A stretch of 64,000 nt of DNA from Avibacterium paragallinarum. GTDB taxonomy: Bacteria; Pseudomonadota; Gammaproteobacteria; Enterobacterales; Pasteurellaceae. The position numbers and the translations under genes were made by a program. How positions within the stretch are numbered: the first letter of the stretch is position 1; each line of letters begins with the position of its first letter. The stretch covers positions 930,001 to 994,000 of the forward strand of contig NZ_UGHK01000002.1 in assembly GCF_900450705.1 (NCBI RefSeq), written 5' to 3'. Below are positions 29,210 to 38,069 of this stretch, piece by piece. The notes beneath the pieces are model-generated. The model saw only the letters and a program-made list of their open reading frames with translations. It was not told where the DNA came from and ran no database searches.

Positions 29210-29232
29210 TCTAACTTTTTGGGGGCAGATCA

Positions 29233-29268
29233 AAATACCGCACTTTTAATAACGTGCGGTATTTTTTT
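29233..29268 (-). terminator. Terminator of ubiG with uptake-sequence stem
   Basis: AAATACCGCAC (29233-29243) pairs with GTGCGGTATTT (29254-29264); the 3' arm is followed by T residues on the plus strand. On the minus strand (ubiG direction) the T tract is cut short by IS3 copy 2. The lost tract appears at 2275-2280 beside IS3 copy 1. Confidence 0.85.
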
Positions 29269-29271
29269 AGA

Positions 29272-29985
29272 TCAGTTTTTCACTTTAAATGTCGCAATAT
29301 AATTGGCACTCACATCGTGGTTTAGCTTAAAGGTTCCCATTAGAGGATTGTGATGGTATCCCACCATATCTACGCATTCTAACTCCGCATTGTCTGTCCA
29401 CGCCAATAATTCCGCAGGTTTAATAAATTTCTCGTAATCGTGCGTGCCTTTAGGTAGCATTTTTAGCACGTACTCCGCCCCAACAATCACCAATGCCCAC
29501 GCCTTTAAAGTACGATTGATGGTTGAAAAAAACAGCACGCCATCAGGTTTAAGCAACGCTTTGCACGACTGAATAATCGAATTAGGATCAGGAACGTGTT
29601 CAAGCATTTCCATACAAGTGATGACATCAAATTTTTCCTCACCAAGTGCGATGTGTTTTTCAAGAAAATTTTCCACTGTGGTTTGTTGATAATCAATACG
29701 TAGCCCCTGCTCTTGGCTGTGCAATTTTGCCACTTCAAGCGGGGCGGTGGTCATATCAATCCCCGTAACAGTTGCCCCTTGTTTTGCCATTGCTTCTGAT
29801 AAAATGCCCCCACCACAGCCAACATCTAACACTTTTTTCCCAAATAATCCTTGTGTTTGCTGACAAATATAAGCTAAACGCACGGGATTTAAACGATGAA
29901 TGGGTTTAAAATCCCCCTCAGGATCCCACCAAGTTTTTGCCATTTTTTCGAATTTGTCCAATTCTTGTTGGTCGATGTTTTGCAT
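29272..29985 (-). CDS. ubiG: Ubiquinone O-methyltransferase UbiG
   Basis: 237-residue SAM-dependent O-methyltransferase of ubiquinone synthesis (acts twice on ring hydroxyls). The SAM-binding motif [16 protein letters not shown] is at ~53-68 and EMLEHVPDP at ~122. The N-terminus [21 protein letters not shown] is typical. A longer frame upstream (to 30075) reads out of the adjacent hairpin repeat and was discarded; ATG 29985 gives the normal family length. Confidence 0.96.
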   Translation of the reverse strand: MQNIDQQELDKFEKMAKTWWDPEGDFKPIHRLNPVRLAYICQQTQGLFGKKVLDVGCGGGILSEAMAKQGATVTGIDMTTAPLEVAKLHSQEQGLRIDYQQTTVENFLEKHIALGEEKFDVITCMEMLEHVPDPNSIIQSCKALLKPDGVLFFSTINRTLKAWALVIVGAEYVLKMLPKGTHDYEKFIKPAELLAWTDNAELECVDMVGYHHNPLMGTFKLNHDVSANYIATFKVKN

Positions 29986-30027
29986 TATTTTTCTCGTCTT
30001 TTTAAATTTCGTTTTTCTTTGGAGCTG

Positions 30028-30226
30028 ATAACGGGTTTCGCTCGTTGAGCGACTTCCTTTCTTCTGCTTACCCAAAAGGAAGCAAAGAAAAGGGAACCCC
30101 GATCAAACCGCTTTTTCCTCATTCTGATAAAATTTTCTTAACGAAAAGTAAGCTCATACTCGCTATGCTGCGTTCAGGCGTTACTTTTCTAAAAATTTTA
30201 TTGGAATGACGGCGGTTTGGACGGGG
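30028..30226 (+). repeat. Intergenic hairpin repeat, unit R1
   Basis: About 200 bp starting ATAACGGGTTTCG. Nested stems are CGCTC-gtt-GAGCG, CTTCCTTT/AAAGGAAG, an outer stem AAACCGC/GCGGTTT with CCCCG/CGGGG around it, and an inner stem AAAAGTAA/TTACTTTT. It lies directly upstream of ubiG. Confidence 0.85.
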
Positions 30227-30239
30227 ATTATATTACAAG

Positions 30240-30720
30240 TACGATGGAAATTTTTAAGTTTTTAAAATTTTGTGGAAAATGACCGCACTTTATGGTTCGA
30301 ATAGCTATTTTTGTAGTTAAAGAAAATATTTTTTCTACGTTAAATTTCTTTTTTATTTTTTTGGGGGATAACGGGTTTCGCCGTTGGCGACTTCCTTTCT
30401 TTTGCGTTCCCAAAAGAAAGGAAGCAAAGAAAAGGGAACCCCGATCAAACCGCTTTTTCCTCATTTCAATAAAATTTTCTTAACGAAAAATCAGCCTGAT
30501 GTTCGCTTCGCTCTCGCTCGGCGTGATTTTTCTAAAAATTTTATTTCCATTCGGGTAGTTTGGACGGGAGAATGTAACGCTAAATTGTAAGTACAGCGGG
30601 AGTTTTTCAAGTTTTTAAAATTTTATGGAAAATGACCGCACTTTATGGTTCGAATAGCTATTTTTGTAGTTAAAGAAAATATTTTTTCTACGTTAAATTT
30701 CTTTTTTATTTTTTTTTGGG
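30240..30720 (+). repeat. Tandem ~345-bp duplication linking R1, R2 and R3
   Basis: The ~140-bp spacer after R1 (containing AATGACCGCACTTTATGG and the AT-rich stretch with GTAGTTAAAGAAAATATTTT) is repeated almost exactly after R2. The repeat starts at 30028, 30368 and 30720 are therefore 340 and 352 bp apart: a direct tandem array of repeat plus spacer. The spacer carries one Hin-type uptake sequence per unit. Confidence 0.8.
30368..30568 (+). repeat. Intergenic hairpin repeat, unit R2
   Basis: Same architecture as R1. The first stem is CGCC-gtt-GGCG instead of CGCTC/GAGCG and the inner stem AAAAATCA/TGATTTTT instead of AAAAGTAA/TTACTTTT, both compensated. The outer stem has one mismatch. 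Confidence 0.85.
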
Positions 30721-30919
30721 TAACGGGTTTCGCTCATTGAGCGACCTACTTTCTTTTGCTTGCTCAAAAGAAAGTAGGCAAAGAAAAAAACACCCGACTA
30801 AATTGCTTATCTTCATTTTTAACAAATTTTCTTAACGAAAAGTAAGCCCATACTCGCTACGCTGCGTTTAGGCGTTACTTTTCTAAAAATTTGTCAAAAA
30901 TGAAGGCAATTTACACGGG
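30720..30919 (+). repeat. Intergenic hairpin repeat, unit R3
   Basis: Same architecture. The second stem is CCTACTTTC/GAAAGTAGG and the outer stem AAATTGC/GCAATTT, both compensated relative to R1; the inner stem is of the AAAAGTAA/TTACTTTT type. Confidence 0.85.
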
Positions 30920-30958
30920 AGATGATAATACACTTTCAATAGGTTACACCTACTAGTC

Positions 30959-30979
30959 CCCCTCTTTAGTAAAGAGGGG
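30959..30979. repeat. Short palindromic hairpin
   Basis: CCCCTCTTT (30959-30967) pairs with AAAGAGGGG (30971-30979) around AGT. It is in the 220-bp non-coding stretch between R3 and R4 (30920-31135), in which no gene is visible. The following GTTAGGGGAGATTTG suggests a dispersed repeat of another kind. Confidence 0.5.
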
Positions 30980-31135
30980 TTAGGGGAGATTTGTTTTGGA
31001 AGACACTTCACCACCTACGAGCCGTAGGCGGTTAGATAACACAGCCACGCTGTGGCTGAGATAAGGGAATTTTCTTTGCACTTTCTAAAAATCCCAAAAT
31101 TCCCACTGCACTTTAAAATTTACCCTAACCGTATT

Positions 31136-31339
31136 CCCCGTCCAAACCGCCCGAATGGAGATAAAATTTTTAGAAAAATCACGCCGAGCGAGAGCGAAGC
31201 GAACATCAGGCTGATTTTTCGTTAAGAAAATTTTATTGAAATGAGGAAAAGCGGTTTGATCGGGGTTCCCTTTTCTTTGCTTCCTTTCTTTTGGGTAAGC
31301 AAAAGAAAGGAAGTCGCTCAACGAGCGAAACTCGTTATT
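31136..31339 (-). repeat. Intergenic hairpin repeat, unit R4 (inverted)
   Basis: R4 lies in opposite orientation to R1-R3, upstream of gyrA. The inner stem is of the AAAAATCA/TGATTTTT type as in R2, and the outer stem AAACCGC/GCGGTTT as in R1. Open frames through it are repeat-derived and not genes. Confidence 0.85.
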
Positions 31340-31407
31340 AATCCCAAAGAAAAAAGCAAATTTACGCCATAACAATCTTTATTAAATTAGAGAAATCATT
31401 GAAATTA

Positions 31408-31416
31408 TGCTACAAT
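31408..31416 (+). promoter_or_regulatory. Extended -10 promoter of gyrA
   Basis: TGC followed by TACAAT (31411-31416) fits an extended -10 element 37 bp upstream of the gyrA start. The -35 region is not convincing. The inverted repeat R4 lies just upstream. Confidence 0.45.
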
Positions 31417-31452
31417 CTCGCCTAATTTTTTATGTAATTAGGGAATATTTCA

Positions 31453-34104
31453 ATGACAAATTTGGTTTCAAACGTTACCCCTGTGAGTATTGAGGAAGAG
31501 TTAAAATCTTCTTATCTCGACTACGCAATGTCCGTGATTGTTGGACGTGCCTTGCCTGATGTGCGTGATGGGTTAAAACCTGTACACCGCCGTGTTTTGT
31601 ATTCAATGGATCAAAGCGGGATTACCCATAATAAAGCCTATGTAAAATCAGCCCGTGTGGTGGGTGATGTGATCGGTAAATATCACCCGCACGGTGATAG
31701 TGCAGTTTATGACACTATTGTGCGTATGGCACAGCCGTTTTCATTGCGTTATATGTTGGTGGACGGTCAAGGTAACTTCGGTTCAGTAGATGGCGATGCG
31801 CCAGCAGCAATGCGTTATACCGAAGTGCGTATGCAGAAAATTACGCAAGAATTGCTGACCGATTTAGACAAAGAAACCGTGGATTTCTCGCCAAACTATG
31901 ATGGCAAAGAAATGATCCCTGATGTGTTGCCAACCAAAATTCCAGCCTTGTTAGTCAATGGTTCATCAGGGATTGCGGTGGGTATGGCAACCAATATTCC
32001 CCCACACAATTTAGGTGAAGTGCTAGATGGTTGCTTGGCATATTTGGATAACGAGGAAATCAGCATTGATGAATTAATGCAGTTTATTCTTGGTCCAGAT
32101 TTTCCAACAGCGGCATTAATTAACGGTCGCAAAGGGATTGAGGACGCGTATAAAACAGGGCGGGGCAAGGTTTACGTTCGTGCTAAAGCCGAGATTGAAA
32201 CCAGTGAGAAAGGGCGTGAAACCATTGTCGTTACGGAAATTCCTTATCAAGTAAACAAAGCCCGTTTAGTGGAAAAAATTGCGGAGCTGGTGCGAGATAA
32301 AAAAATCGAAGGCATTAGCAACGTGCTTGATGTATCCAACAAAGAGGGCTTCCGCATTGAAATTGAAATCAAGCGTGATGCCGTGGGCGAAGTGGTGCTG
32401 AATAACCTCTATGCTCTCACCCAAATGCAAGTGACCTTTGGGATCAATATGGTGGCACTTGATCACGGGCAACCTAAGCTCTTCAATTTAAAGCAAATTA
32501 TTGAAGCCTTCGTGAAACATCGCCGTGAAGTGGTTACTCGCCGTACGGTGTTTGAATTGCGTAAAGCCCGTGAACGTGCGCATATTTTAGAAGGCTTGGC
32601 GATCGCGTTGGCGAATATCGATCCTGTCATTGAAGTGATCCGTGCTTCAAAAACAGGTGATGAAGCCCGTGAAGCATTGCTATCTCGTGGTTGGGAACTA
32701 GGCAATGTGAGTGCGATGCTCGAAGCTACGGGAATGGACGCGTCTCGCCCTGAAGATCTTTCCCCTGAATTAGGCGTGCGTGATGGCTTATATTACCTTT
32801 CCGAAGAACAAGCCCGTGCGATTTTAGATCTCCGCTTACAACGTCTAACAGGGCTAGAGCACGAAAAAATCGTTACCGAGTACCAAGAAATTTTAGTCGA
32901 AATCGGCGAACTTTTACACATTTTAAACAGCACTGAACGCTTGCGTGAAGTGGTGCGTGAAGAATTAGAACGCATTAAAACCGAATTTAATGACGAACGC
33001 CGCACCGAAATCACAATGGCATCTGGCGATATTAATCTTGAAGATCTCATCGCTCAAGAAGACGTGGTTGTTACCCTTTCTCACGAAGGTTATGTGAAAT
33101 ATCAACCACTTACCGATTACGAAGCCCAACGCCGTGGCGGTAAAGGGAAATCAGCAACCAAGATGAAAGAAGAAGATTTCATCGAAAAATTATTGGTTGC
33201 CAACACCCACGACACGATTTTATGTTTCTCTAGCCGCGGACGTTTATACTGGCTCAAAGTGTATCAATTACCGCAAGCCAGCCGCGGTGCGCGTGGTCGC
33301 CCAATCGTCAATATTCTGCCATTGGATGAAAACGAACGTATCACCGCCATCTTGCCAATTTCCGCTTATGAGGAAGATAAATTTGTCGTAATGGCAACCG
33401 CAGGCGGGATCGTGAAGAAAATCGCCCTCACAGAATTTAGCCGCCCACGTTCAAGTGGAATTATCGCCTTGAACTTGCGTGATGAAGATGAACTCATCGG
33501 GGTGGACATTACCAATGGCAATGACGAAATTATGTTGTTCTCCTCACAAGGTCGTGTAGTGCGATTTGCAGAAAGTGCGGTTCGCCCAATGGGACGCACC
33601 GCTACAGGGGTTCGCGGGATTAAACTCGCCCTAACTAACGATCTTTCTGATGATGAAAGTGCGGTGGAAATTGAAGACGTTTCCGAGGATAACAGCGAAG
33701 AAACCCTTGATCTCAACATTGATAAAGTGGTTTCCCTTGTTGTTCCAAAAAATGCGGGAGCAATCTTAACTGCAACGCAAAATGGTTACGGAAAACGTAC
33801 CGCACTTGAGGAATACCCAACCAAATCACGCAACACCAAAGGGGTGATTTCTATCAAAGTGAGTGAGCGTAACGGCAAAGTGGTGGCAGCAACCCAAGTG
33901 GAAGAAAGCGACCAAATTATGCTCATTACGGACGCAGGAACATTGGTTAGAACCCGTGTGAACGAAGTGAGCATTGTGGGAAGAAACACCCAAGGGGTTC
34001 GCTTAATTCGCACCGCCGAAGATGAGCAAGTAGTAAGCCTTGAACGTGTTTGTGATGTGGACGACGAAGAATCGGACATTGAAACAGACAATGTGGAAGA
34101 ATAA
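31453..34104 (+). CDS. gyrA: DNA gyrase subunit A
   Basis: 883-residue topoisomerase II subunit that cuts and rejoins DNA. The quinolone-resistance region [15 protein letters not shown] is at residues 78-92, with Ser83 and Asp87 in the wild-type state, so target-based quinolone resistance in GyrA is not predicted. The active-site Tyr is in AAMRYTEVR (~122). The GyrA-box [10 protein letters not shown] is at ~561, within the C-terminal beta-pinwheel domain (from ~535). The acidic tail ([11 protein letters not shown]) is typical. It is followed by its own terminator. Confidence 0.98.
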   Translation: MTNLVSNVTPVSIEEELKSSYLDYAMSVIVGRALPDVRDGLKPVHRRVLYSMDQSGITHNKAYVKSARVVGDVIGKYHPHGDSAVYDTIVRMAQPFSLRYMLVDGQGNFGSVDGDAPAAMRYTEVRMQKITQELLTDLDKETVDFSPNYDGKEMIPDVLPTKIPALLVNGSSGIAVGMATNIPPHNLGEVLDGCLAYLDNEEISIDELMQFILGPDFPTAALINGRKGIEDAYKTGRGKVYVRAKAEIETSEKGRETIVVTEIPYQVNKARLVEKIAELVRDKKIEGISNVLDVSNKEGFRIEIEIKRDAVGEVVLNNLYALTQMQVTFGINMVALDHGQPKLFNLKQIIEAFVKHRREVVTRRTVFELRKARERAHILEGLAIALANIDPVIEVIRASKTGDEAREALLSRGWELGNVSAMLEATGMDASRPEDLSPELGVRDGLYYLSEEQARAILDLRLQRLTGLEHEKIVTEYQEILVEIGELLHILNSTERLREVVREELERIKTEFNDERRTEITMASGDINLEDLIAQEDVVVTLSHEGYVKYQPLTDYEAQRRGGKGKSATKMKEEDFIEKLLVANTHDTILCFSSRGRLYWLKVYQLPQASRGARGRPIVNILPLDENERITAILPISAYEEDKFVVMATAGGIVKKIALTEFSRPRSSGIIALNLRDEDELIGVDITNGNDEIMLFSSQGRVVRFAESAVRPMGRTATGVRGIKLALTNDLSDDESAVEIEDVSEDNSEETLDLNIDKVVSLVVPKNAGAILTATQNGYGKRTALEEYPTKSRNTKGVISIKVSERNGKVVAATQVEESDQIMLITDAGTLVRTRVNEVSIVGRNTQGVRLIRTAEDEQVVSLERVCDVDDEESDIETDNVEE

Positions 34105-34108
34105 AAAC

Positions 34109-34138
34109 AAAGTGGGCAACTCGCCCACTTTCTCTTTT
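34109..34138 (+). terminator. gyrA terminator
   Basis: AAAGTGGGC (34109-34117) pairs with GCCCACTTT (34123-34131), followed by a T-rich stretch, five bases after the gyrA stop codon. Confidence 0.88.
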
Positions 34139-34206
34139 CCCAAAGCTGAAACCTTTTTTCACACTGGACTTTTTAAATCCCAAACCATTCTATAGGAATT
34201 TCAACA

Positions 34207-34554
34207 ATGATTTTTTATGCTATTTACACCCACTTTTTTTGTGCTTTTATTAGCTTAGGATTATTTATTATTCGTGCCTTAATGCAATTTGCTGGAAAAG
34301 ATTGGCGTGCCATAAAATTACTCAAAATCCTACCGCACTTATCCGATACGCTACTGATCGTAAGCGGTGCAATCTTATTATTCTCCCTAGGAATAGGCTT
34401 CCCTTGGTGGATTATCACCAAATTTGCTTTATTAATTAGCTATATCATTTTTGCCACCAAGTTTTTCAAACAAGGTTCTACAAATAATTTACTCCTCTTT
34501 CTTTTCGCCTTATTTTCATTTATTAGTATCATAATACTTGGCTATTTCCATTAG
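34207..34554 (+). CDS. SirB2-family membrane protein
   Basis: 115 residues, nearly all hydrophobic, with four predicted spans. Conserved polar positions of the SirB2/YchQ family (HFFCAFISLGLFIIR, LPHLSDTLLIVSG, PWWIITKF) are visible. The family is named for SirB2 of Salmonella; its biochemical role is not established. It has its own short upstream region after the gyrA terminator. Confidence 0.78.
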   Translation: MIFYAIYTHFFCAFISLGLFIIRALMQFAGKDWRAIKLLKILPHLSDTLLIVSGAILLFSLGIGFPWWIITKFALLISYIIFATKFFKQGSTNNLLLFLFALFSFISIIILGYFH

Positions 34555-34665
34555 ACAAAAAGCGATGCCTCTCACCTCAACAATCAAAGACATATACGCT
34601 AGGTTTATTGTTAGAAAAATGAATAATTTTCCATTAATCTTACTAAAATACCAAACTATTAATTA

Positions 34666-35384
34666 GGGGCTGTCCTAGATAACAACTAAAAAATCTATTT
34701 AGGTTAGAATGAACCAATGAGAAAAAGTCGTCTAAGTCAGCACAAACAAAATAAACTCATTGAGCTATTTGTTGCAGGTGTTACTGCAAGGACAGCAGCA
34801 GAGTTAGTCAATGTAAACAAAACGACTGCCGCATATTACTTTCATCGTTTACGCCAACTCATCTATCAAAACAGCCTTCACTTAGAGATGTTTGAAGGTG
34901 AAATTGAAGCCGATGAAAGTTATTTTGGCGGTGCTCGCAAAGGCAAACGTGGTTGTGGTGCGGCAGGGAAAATTGCGGTATTCGGGCTTCTCAAGCGCAA
35001 TGGCAAGGTTTATACCGTTGCGGTTCCAAATACGCAATCTGCCACCTTGTTACCCATTATTCGGGAGCAGGTAAAGCCTGATAGTATTGTTTACACCGAT
35101 AATTATCGTAGTTATGACGTGCTTGATGTGAGTGAATTTAGTCATTTTCGTATCAATCACAGCACACATTTTGCTGAAAATCATAACCACATTAACGGAA
35201 TTGAGAATTTTTGAAGCCAAGCAAAACGCCATTTACGCAAATTTAATGGTATCCCAAAAGCGCATTTTGAGCTTTATTTAAAGGAATGTGAATGGCGTTT
35301 TAATTACAGCAACATAAAAAGTCAAATTTCTATTTTAAAACAATTGGTTAAAGGGAGTTTAGTCTAGTTATCTAGGACAGCCCC
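34666..35384 (+). mobile_element. IS1595-family element, copy B, 719 bp
   Basis: Bounded by GGGGCTGTCCTAGATAAC inverted repeats and an exact 8-bp target duplication ATTAATTA. It sits at the left border of the GC-richer accessory block. Confidence 0.95.
34717..35367 (+). pseudogene. IS1595-family transposase with Trp-to-stop mutation
   Basis: Full-length frame of 216 codons interrupted at codon 166 by TGA where copies A and D have TGG (the Trp in NFWSQ). The product would lose the end of the catalytic core. It shares KRGCG with copy A but the stop codon with copy C, so it is a mosaic of the two. Confidence 0.92.
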
Positions 35385-35389
35385 ATTAA

Positions 35390-35467
35390 TTATATTATCT
35401 CGTTAAATTCTTCTTCAGATACCCCAATGCAAATAGCATCTGAAATATCATATTTCAAACAACATTG
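35390..35467 (-). pseudogene. Possible 3' end of a truncated host gene
   Basis: A 25-residue open frame ending in EEEFNEII and a TAA stop reads well as a protein C-terminus (CLKYDISDAICIGVSEEE) but has no start. It is cut at about 35467, where the accessory block begins. The protein is not recognised. If real, it marks the left border of the inserted block. Confidence 0.3.
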
Positions 35468-35469
35468 AT

Positions 35470-36171
35470 TTATTTTTCCACCCAATTCAACCCACCTTGA
35501 TTGCCAAGATACAGCGGTTGAATGGTTCGGAAATTTTTGCTTTCCAACATTGCCGCGGTGTCTTTGAGATAAGCTTGGAAATGGGGCGTTTGGCGGTGGG
35601 CTTGGTAGGCGGCATCATCAGCGTAGATTTCAAAAAACAGCCATTTGTTCGGTTGATTTTTGTAAGTGGCGGCATACATTGCCAGCACACCATTTTCGGC
35701 TTTGAGCGATTGTGCCATTTCTTGGCTGACGATGCGTTTAAAGTCGGTGTTGTGTTGTGGTTTCACTTCCACCATCACTAAATTAGTGCGATAGGATGCA
35801 GTGGCTTGCACTTTTTTGTCGCCTAAAAATTGTGGCACAAGCGGGGTAAAGACTTTGTGATCGGTCAAAATGGTGGGGGACTGGGCTAAAAAGGCTTGGT
35901 ATTGTGGCGATTGACGGTGGGTTTGATATGCCGCATCATCGGCGTAGATTTCCACCATATAGGCCATATCGGGCTGTTCGCTCGGCTGCACGGCATACAT
36001 CGCCAGTGTGCCTTTTTCCTTGGCAATGGATGTGTCGATATTGTGTTTGCCCACTTGGTTAAATTCGGCGTGCTGCCCTTGTGCGATGCCCAGTTCAAAG
36101 AAGTTCATCACGGGGGCTGCCTGCACATTGAGGCTGGCGGCGAGGGTAAGGGTGGTGAGGATTTTTTTCAT
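35470..36171 (-). CDS. Periplasmic protein with two ABM (quinol monooxygenase-like) domains
   Basis: 233 residues. A signal peptide (MKKILTTLTLAASLNVQA) precedes two tandem antibiotic-biosynthesis-monooxygenase-like repeats, each with an EKGTLAMYAVQ / ENGVLAMYAAT strand and the near-identical YMVEIYADDAAYQTHRQSP / FFEIYADDAAYQAHRQTP segment. ABM domains are small dimeric barrels that act on quinols, haem or reactive compounds; fusion of two gives a built-in dimer. The upstream in-frame ATG (36213) was rejected in favour of the signal-peptide start. Codon use is more GC-rich than in flanking host genes. Confidence 0.75.
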   Translation of the reverse strand: MKKILTTLTLAASLNVQAAPVMNFFELGIAQGQHAEFNQVGKHNIDTSIAKEKGTLAMYAVQPSEQPDMAYMVEIYADDAAYQTHRQSPQYQAFLAQSPTILTDHKVFTPLVPQFLGDKKVQATASYRTNLVMVEVKPQHNTDFKRIVSQEMAQSLKAENGVLAMYAATYKNQPNKWLFFEIYADDAAYQAHRQTPHFQAYLKDTAAMLESKNFRTIQPLYLGNQGGLNWVEK

Positions 36172-36227
36172 GGTTGTCCCTATCGTTGTTGTGGTTGAGG
36201 GTGTTTCGTTCAATAGCTATCAATGTG

Positions 36228-36272
36228 TAACGCCGTAGGATGGTTGTTTGCTTTCAACATCATACGGCGTTA
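36228..36272. repeat. Inverted repeat related to the 36.75-kb element
   Basis: TAACGCCGTA (36228-36237) pairs with TACGGCGTTA (36263-36272). The right arm together with TTTCAACATCATACGGCGTTAC is the reverse complement of a stretch in the Correia-like element at 36812-36838. The repeat therefore occurs twice within 600 bp. Confidence 0.6.
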
Positions 36273-36296
36273 CTTTGCTGTGTGGGCTTGGGCGAT

Positions 36297-36626
36297 TTAG
36301 TGGGCGGCCATGTGTGAAAATGCGTTCAAAATCACCACACCCACGAGAATAAACGCAATGCCGAGTAGCCCCATTGCGTCTGCTTTTGTGCCGAAAAACA
36401 GCATACTCACGATGGCAGTTAGCACCAAGCCCACGCCTGCCCACACCGCATAAGCCGTTCCCAGCGGTAAAGTTTTGAGGGCAAGACTTAGAAAATAAAA
36501 CGCCAAGCCAAAGCCCAACACCGCACCTGCGGAGGGCAATAATTTGCTAAACCCTTCGCTTAATTTCAACATTGTTGAGCCAAATACTTCCGACACAATC
36601 GCCAAAGCCAGCCATAACCACGCCAT
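36297..36626 (-). CDS. Small multidrug resistance (SMR) family efflux protein
   Basis: 109 residues and four membrane spans (~2-20, 32-50, 58-78, 84-102). The SMR signature Glu is present in the first span (AIVSEVFGSTMLKLSEGF), and GTAYAVWAGVGLVLTA (~57-72) is the conserved loop/TM3 motif. SMR proteins export quaternary ammonium compounds or guanidinium with proton antiport. Sequence features favour the EmrE/QacE branch over Gdx, but this cannot be settled by eye. Confidence 0.88.
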   Translation of the reverse strand: MAWLWLALAIVSEVFGSTMLKLSEGFSKLLPSAGAVLGFGLAFYFLSLALKTLPLGTAYAVWAGVGLVLTAIVSMLFFGTKADAMGLLGIAFILVGVVILNAFSHMAAH

Positions 36627-36749
36627 TTTTTACCTCTTTTGTTATCTGAAAAGCGGTATTATAGCCTTTTATATTTTGCCATTATAGACTTGTTTTTTCA
36701 GCGAATTTGTGTGCAAAGTGAGCCGATATTGAACGAAACATCTTATTAT

Positions 36750-36849
36750 AGTCGTTTAAGTTCAACATAAGACAAGGCTTTGATCCGCAGACAGTACAAA
36801 TAGTACGGCAAGGCGAAGTAACGCCGTATTATGTTGAAATCAAACGGCT
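36750..36849. repeat. Correia-like inverted-repeat element (Neisseria type)
   Basis: A ~100-bp element with imperfect 21-bp terminal repeats: AGTCGTTTAAGTTCAACATA at the left and, on the other strand, AGCCGTTTGATTTCAACATA at the right. The interior GCAGACAGTACAAATAGTACGG and AAGGCGAAGTAACGCCGTA closely resemble the interior of abundant Neisseria intergenic repeats. It lies in the 410-bp gap (36627-37034) between the SMR and SDR genes, which contains no gene. Confidence 0.65.
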
Positions 36850-36880
36850 AAAAAACGTCTATTTTTTTGACTGCACTTTA

Positions 36881-36892
36881 ATGCCGTCTGAA
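36881..36892 (+). other. Neisseria-type DNA uptake sequence (DUS12)
   Basis: ATGCCGTCTGAA is an exact 12-base match to the Neisseria DNA uptake sequence. It is preceded directly by GACTGCACTTTA, one base away from the Hin-type uptake sequence GACCGCACTTTA. The host should use the latter, so the DUS is foreign. Confidence 0.8.
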
Positions 36893-36907
36893 AAAATAAC
36901 GTTGATA

Positions 36908-36932
36908 AACCCTATACAAGCCGTATAGGGTT
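36908..36932. terminator. Possible bidirectional terminator between SMR and SDR genes
   Basis: AACCCTATAC (36908-36917) pairs with GTATAGGGTT (36923-36932) in a clean 10-bp stem. The T tracts are poor on both strands, so the assignment is tentative. Confidence 0.45.
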
Positions 36933-37034
36933 ACTTAATTTGAGTCGCTCTGCAACTCTGCTATTCAGCCCCAAATAGGCAAAGAAGCAAAGCGGCTTAG
37001 CTTAACGAGCCGAGTACGGCTCGTGCTAGGTGGC

Positions 37035-37784
37035 TTACCAAGGCTGTGTAGTCGGCCCAATGGTAAATTCGCTGATGTTGGTGTCTTCAGGCTGGCTGAG
37101 GGCGAACGCCACCACGTTTGCCACGCGTTCGGCGGGGATTTCGTAGTTGTCGTACAGCTCACGATAGGCTTTCGACACGTTGTCGTTAGTGATGCCTGCC
37201 ACCAATTCCGATTGCACCGCCGCAGGGTAAATAGTGCTGGTGCGGATATTTGTACCAGCCTGTGCCGATTCCATACGCAAGGCTTCCATAATGGCTTTCA
37301 CCGCCCATTTTGTGCCGCAATACACGCCAGCCCCTGGGTACACTTTCAGCCCAGCCACAGAAGAAGTGGCGAGAATATGCCCTGATTTTTGTGCTTCAAA
37401 AGTGGGCAACACGGCGGCAATGCCGTTCAACACACCTTTGATGTTCACGTCCACCATCGCATTCCAGTTGGCAGCTTCCAACGCGGAAAATGGCGAACTT
37501 GGCATTAAGCCTGCGTTTAAGAAAATCGCGTCCAATTTGCCAAAAGTGCTTTTTGCCAACTCTACTAAGGCGTGATTGTCTTCAGGCTTGGTTACATCGG
37601 TGCTGCGATACACCGCCTCGCCGCCATTTGCAACAATTTTATCGGCAATGGCTTTGAGCTTGTCTTGAGGGCGTGCCGCCAAGACGATTTTCGCCCCCTC
37701 TTGTGCCAGTTTATAGGCAGTGGCTTCGCCGATGCCTGATGATGCACCAGTGATAATGACGACTTTGTCTTTTAAGTTTTGCAT
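37035..37784 (-). CDS. Short-chain dehydrogenase/reductase (SDR)
   Basis: 249-residue classical SDR. The NAD(P)-binding TGASSGIGEATA is at ~13-24, the NAG-type motif in LNAGLMPSSPF (~88), catalytic Ser in ATSSVAG (~139) and YCGTKWAVKA (~153-162) with Tyr and Lys. An Arg two residues after the ARPQDK segment suggests NADPH preference. The substrate is unknown. Such SDRs are commonly annotated YdfG-like oxidoreductases. It is preceded by 285 bp without a gene (37785-38069, one uptake sequence at ~38025). Confidence 0.88.
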   Translation of the reverse strand: MQNLKDKVVIITGASSGIGEATAYKLAQEGAKIVLAARPQDKLKAIADKIVANGGEAVYRSTDVTKPEDNHALVELAKSTFGKLDAIFLNAGLMPSSPFSALEAANWNAMVDVNIKGVLNGIAAVLPTFEAQKSGHILATSSVAGLKVYPGAGVYCGTKWAVKAIMEALRMESAQAGTNIRTSTIYPAAVQSELVAGITNDNVSKAYRELYDNYEIPAERVANVVAFALSQPEDTNISEFTIGPTTQPW

Positions 37785-38069
37785 TTTGTTGTCCTTTTAT
37801 TGTGAATAATGGATGCCGCTTATTATCATTGTTTTTATTGGTAAGCGGTAGTGTACTATTTGTTTATTCTCTATTAAGTTAAACCTAACAATCTCTCAGC
37901 ATTTTGCTAGGTAATCATTGGTTTTTCGGCTTCATTTCCGTTTTCAGGCAGTCCAAAGAACAATAGGCTTGACTTTCCAACCTATTTAGGAAGAAACCAA
38001 ACATCACAAAATGCGGAAAAATCCCACCGCACTTTATGTGGTAAAAGTTTGGCGTCATTCATCTTCGCT

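Larger units (their letters stand above)
27813..29232 (+). mobile_element. IS3-family element (IS150-like), copy 2, 1420 bp
   Basis: Same length and termini as copy 1 (855-2274) but in opposite orientation. The left flank is an IS110 3' remnant and the right flank is the stem of the ubiG-side terminator. If the right flank is compared with the right flank of copy 1 (reverse complemented), a 3-bp AAA target duplication and the missing A/T tract of the terminator are restored. Confidence 0.93.

Noticed and set aside
29986-30075. N-terminal extension of ubiG (30 extra residues)
   Set aside because: The extra residues are translated from the adjacent hairpin repeat R1; ATG 29985 gives the normal UbiG start and length.
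30028-30919. CRISPR-like array
   Set aside because: Units are ~345 bp with near-identical spacers and internally folded repeats, not short repeats with unique spacers.
30228-31375. Several 60-100-residue open frames between ubiG and gyrA
   Set aside because: They run through the repeats in different copies with the same translated pieces and have no ribosome sites; they are by-products of the repeat.
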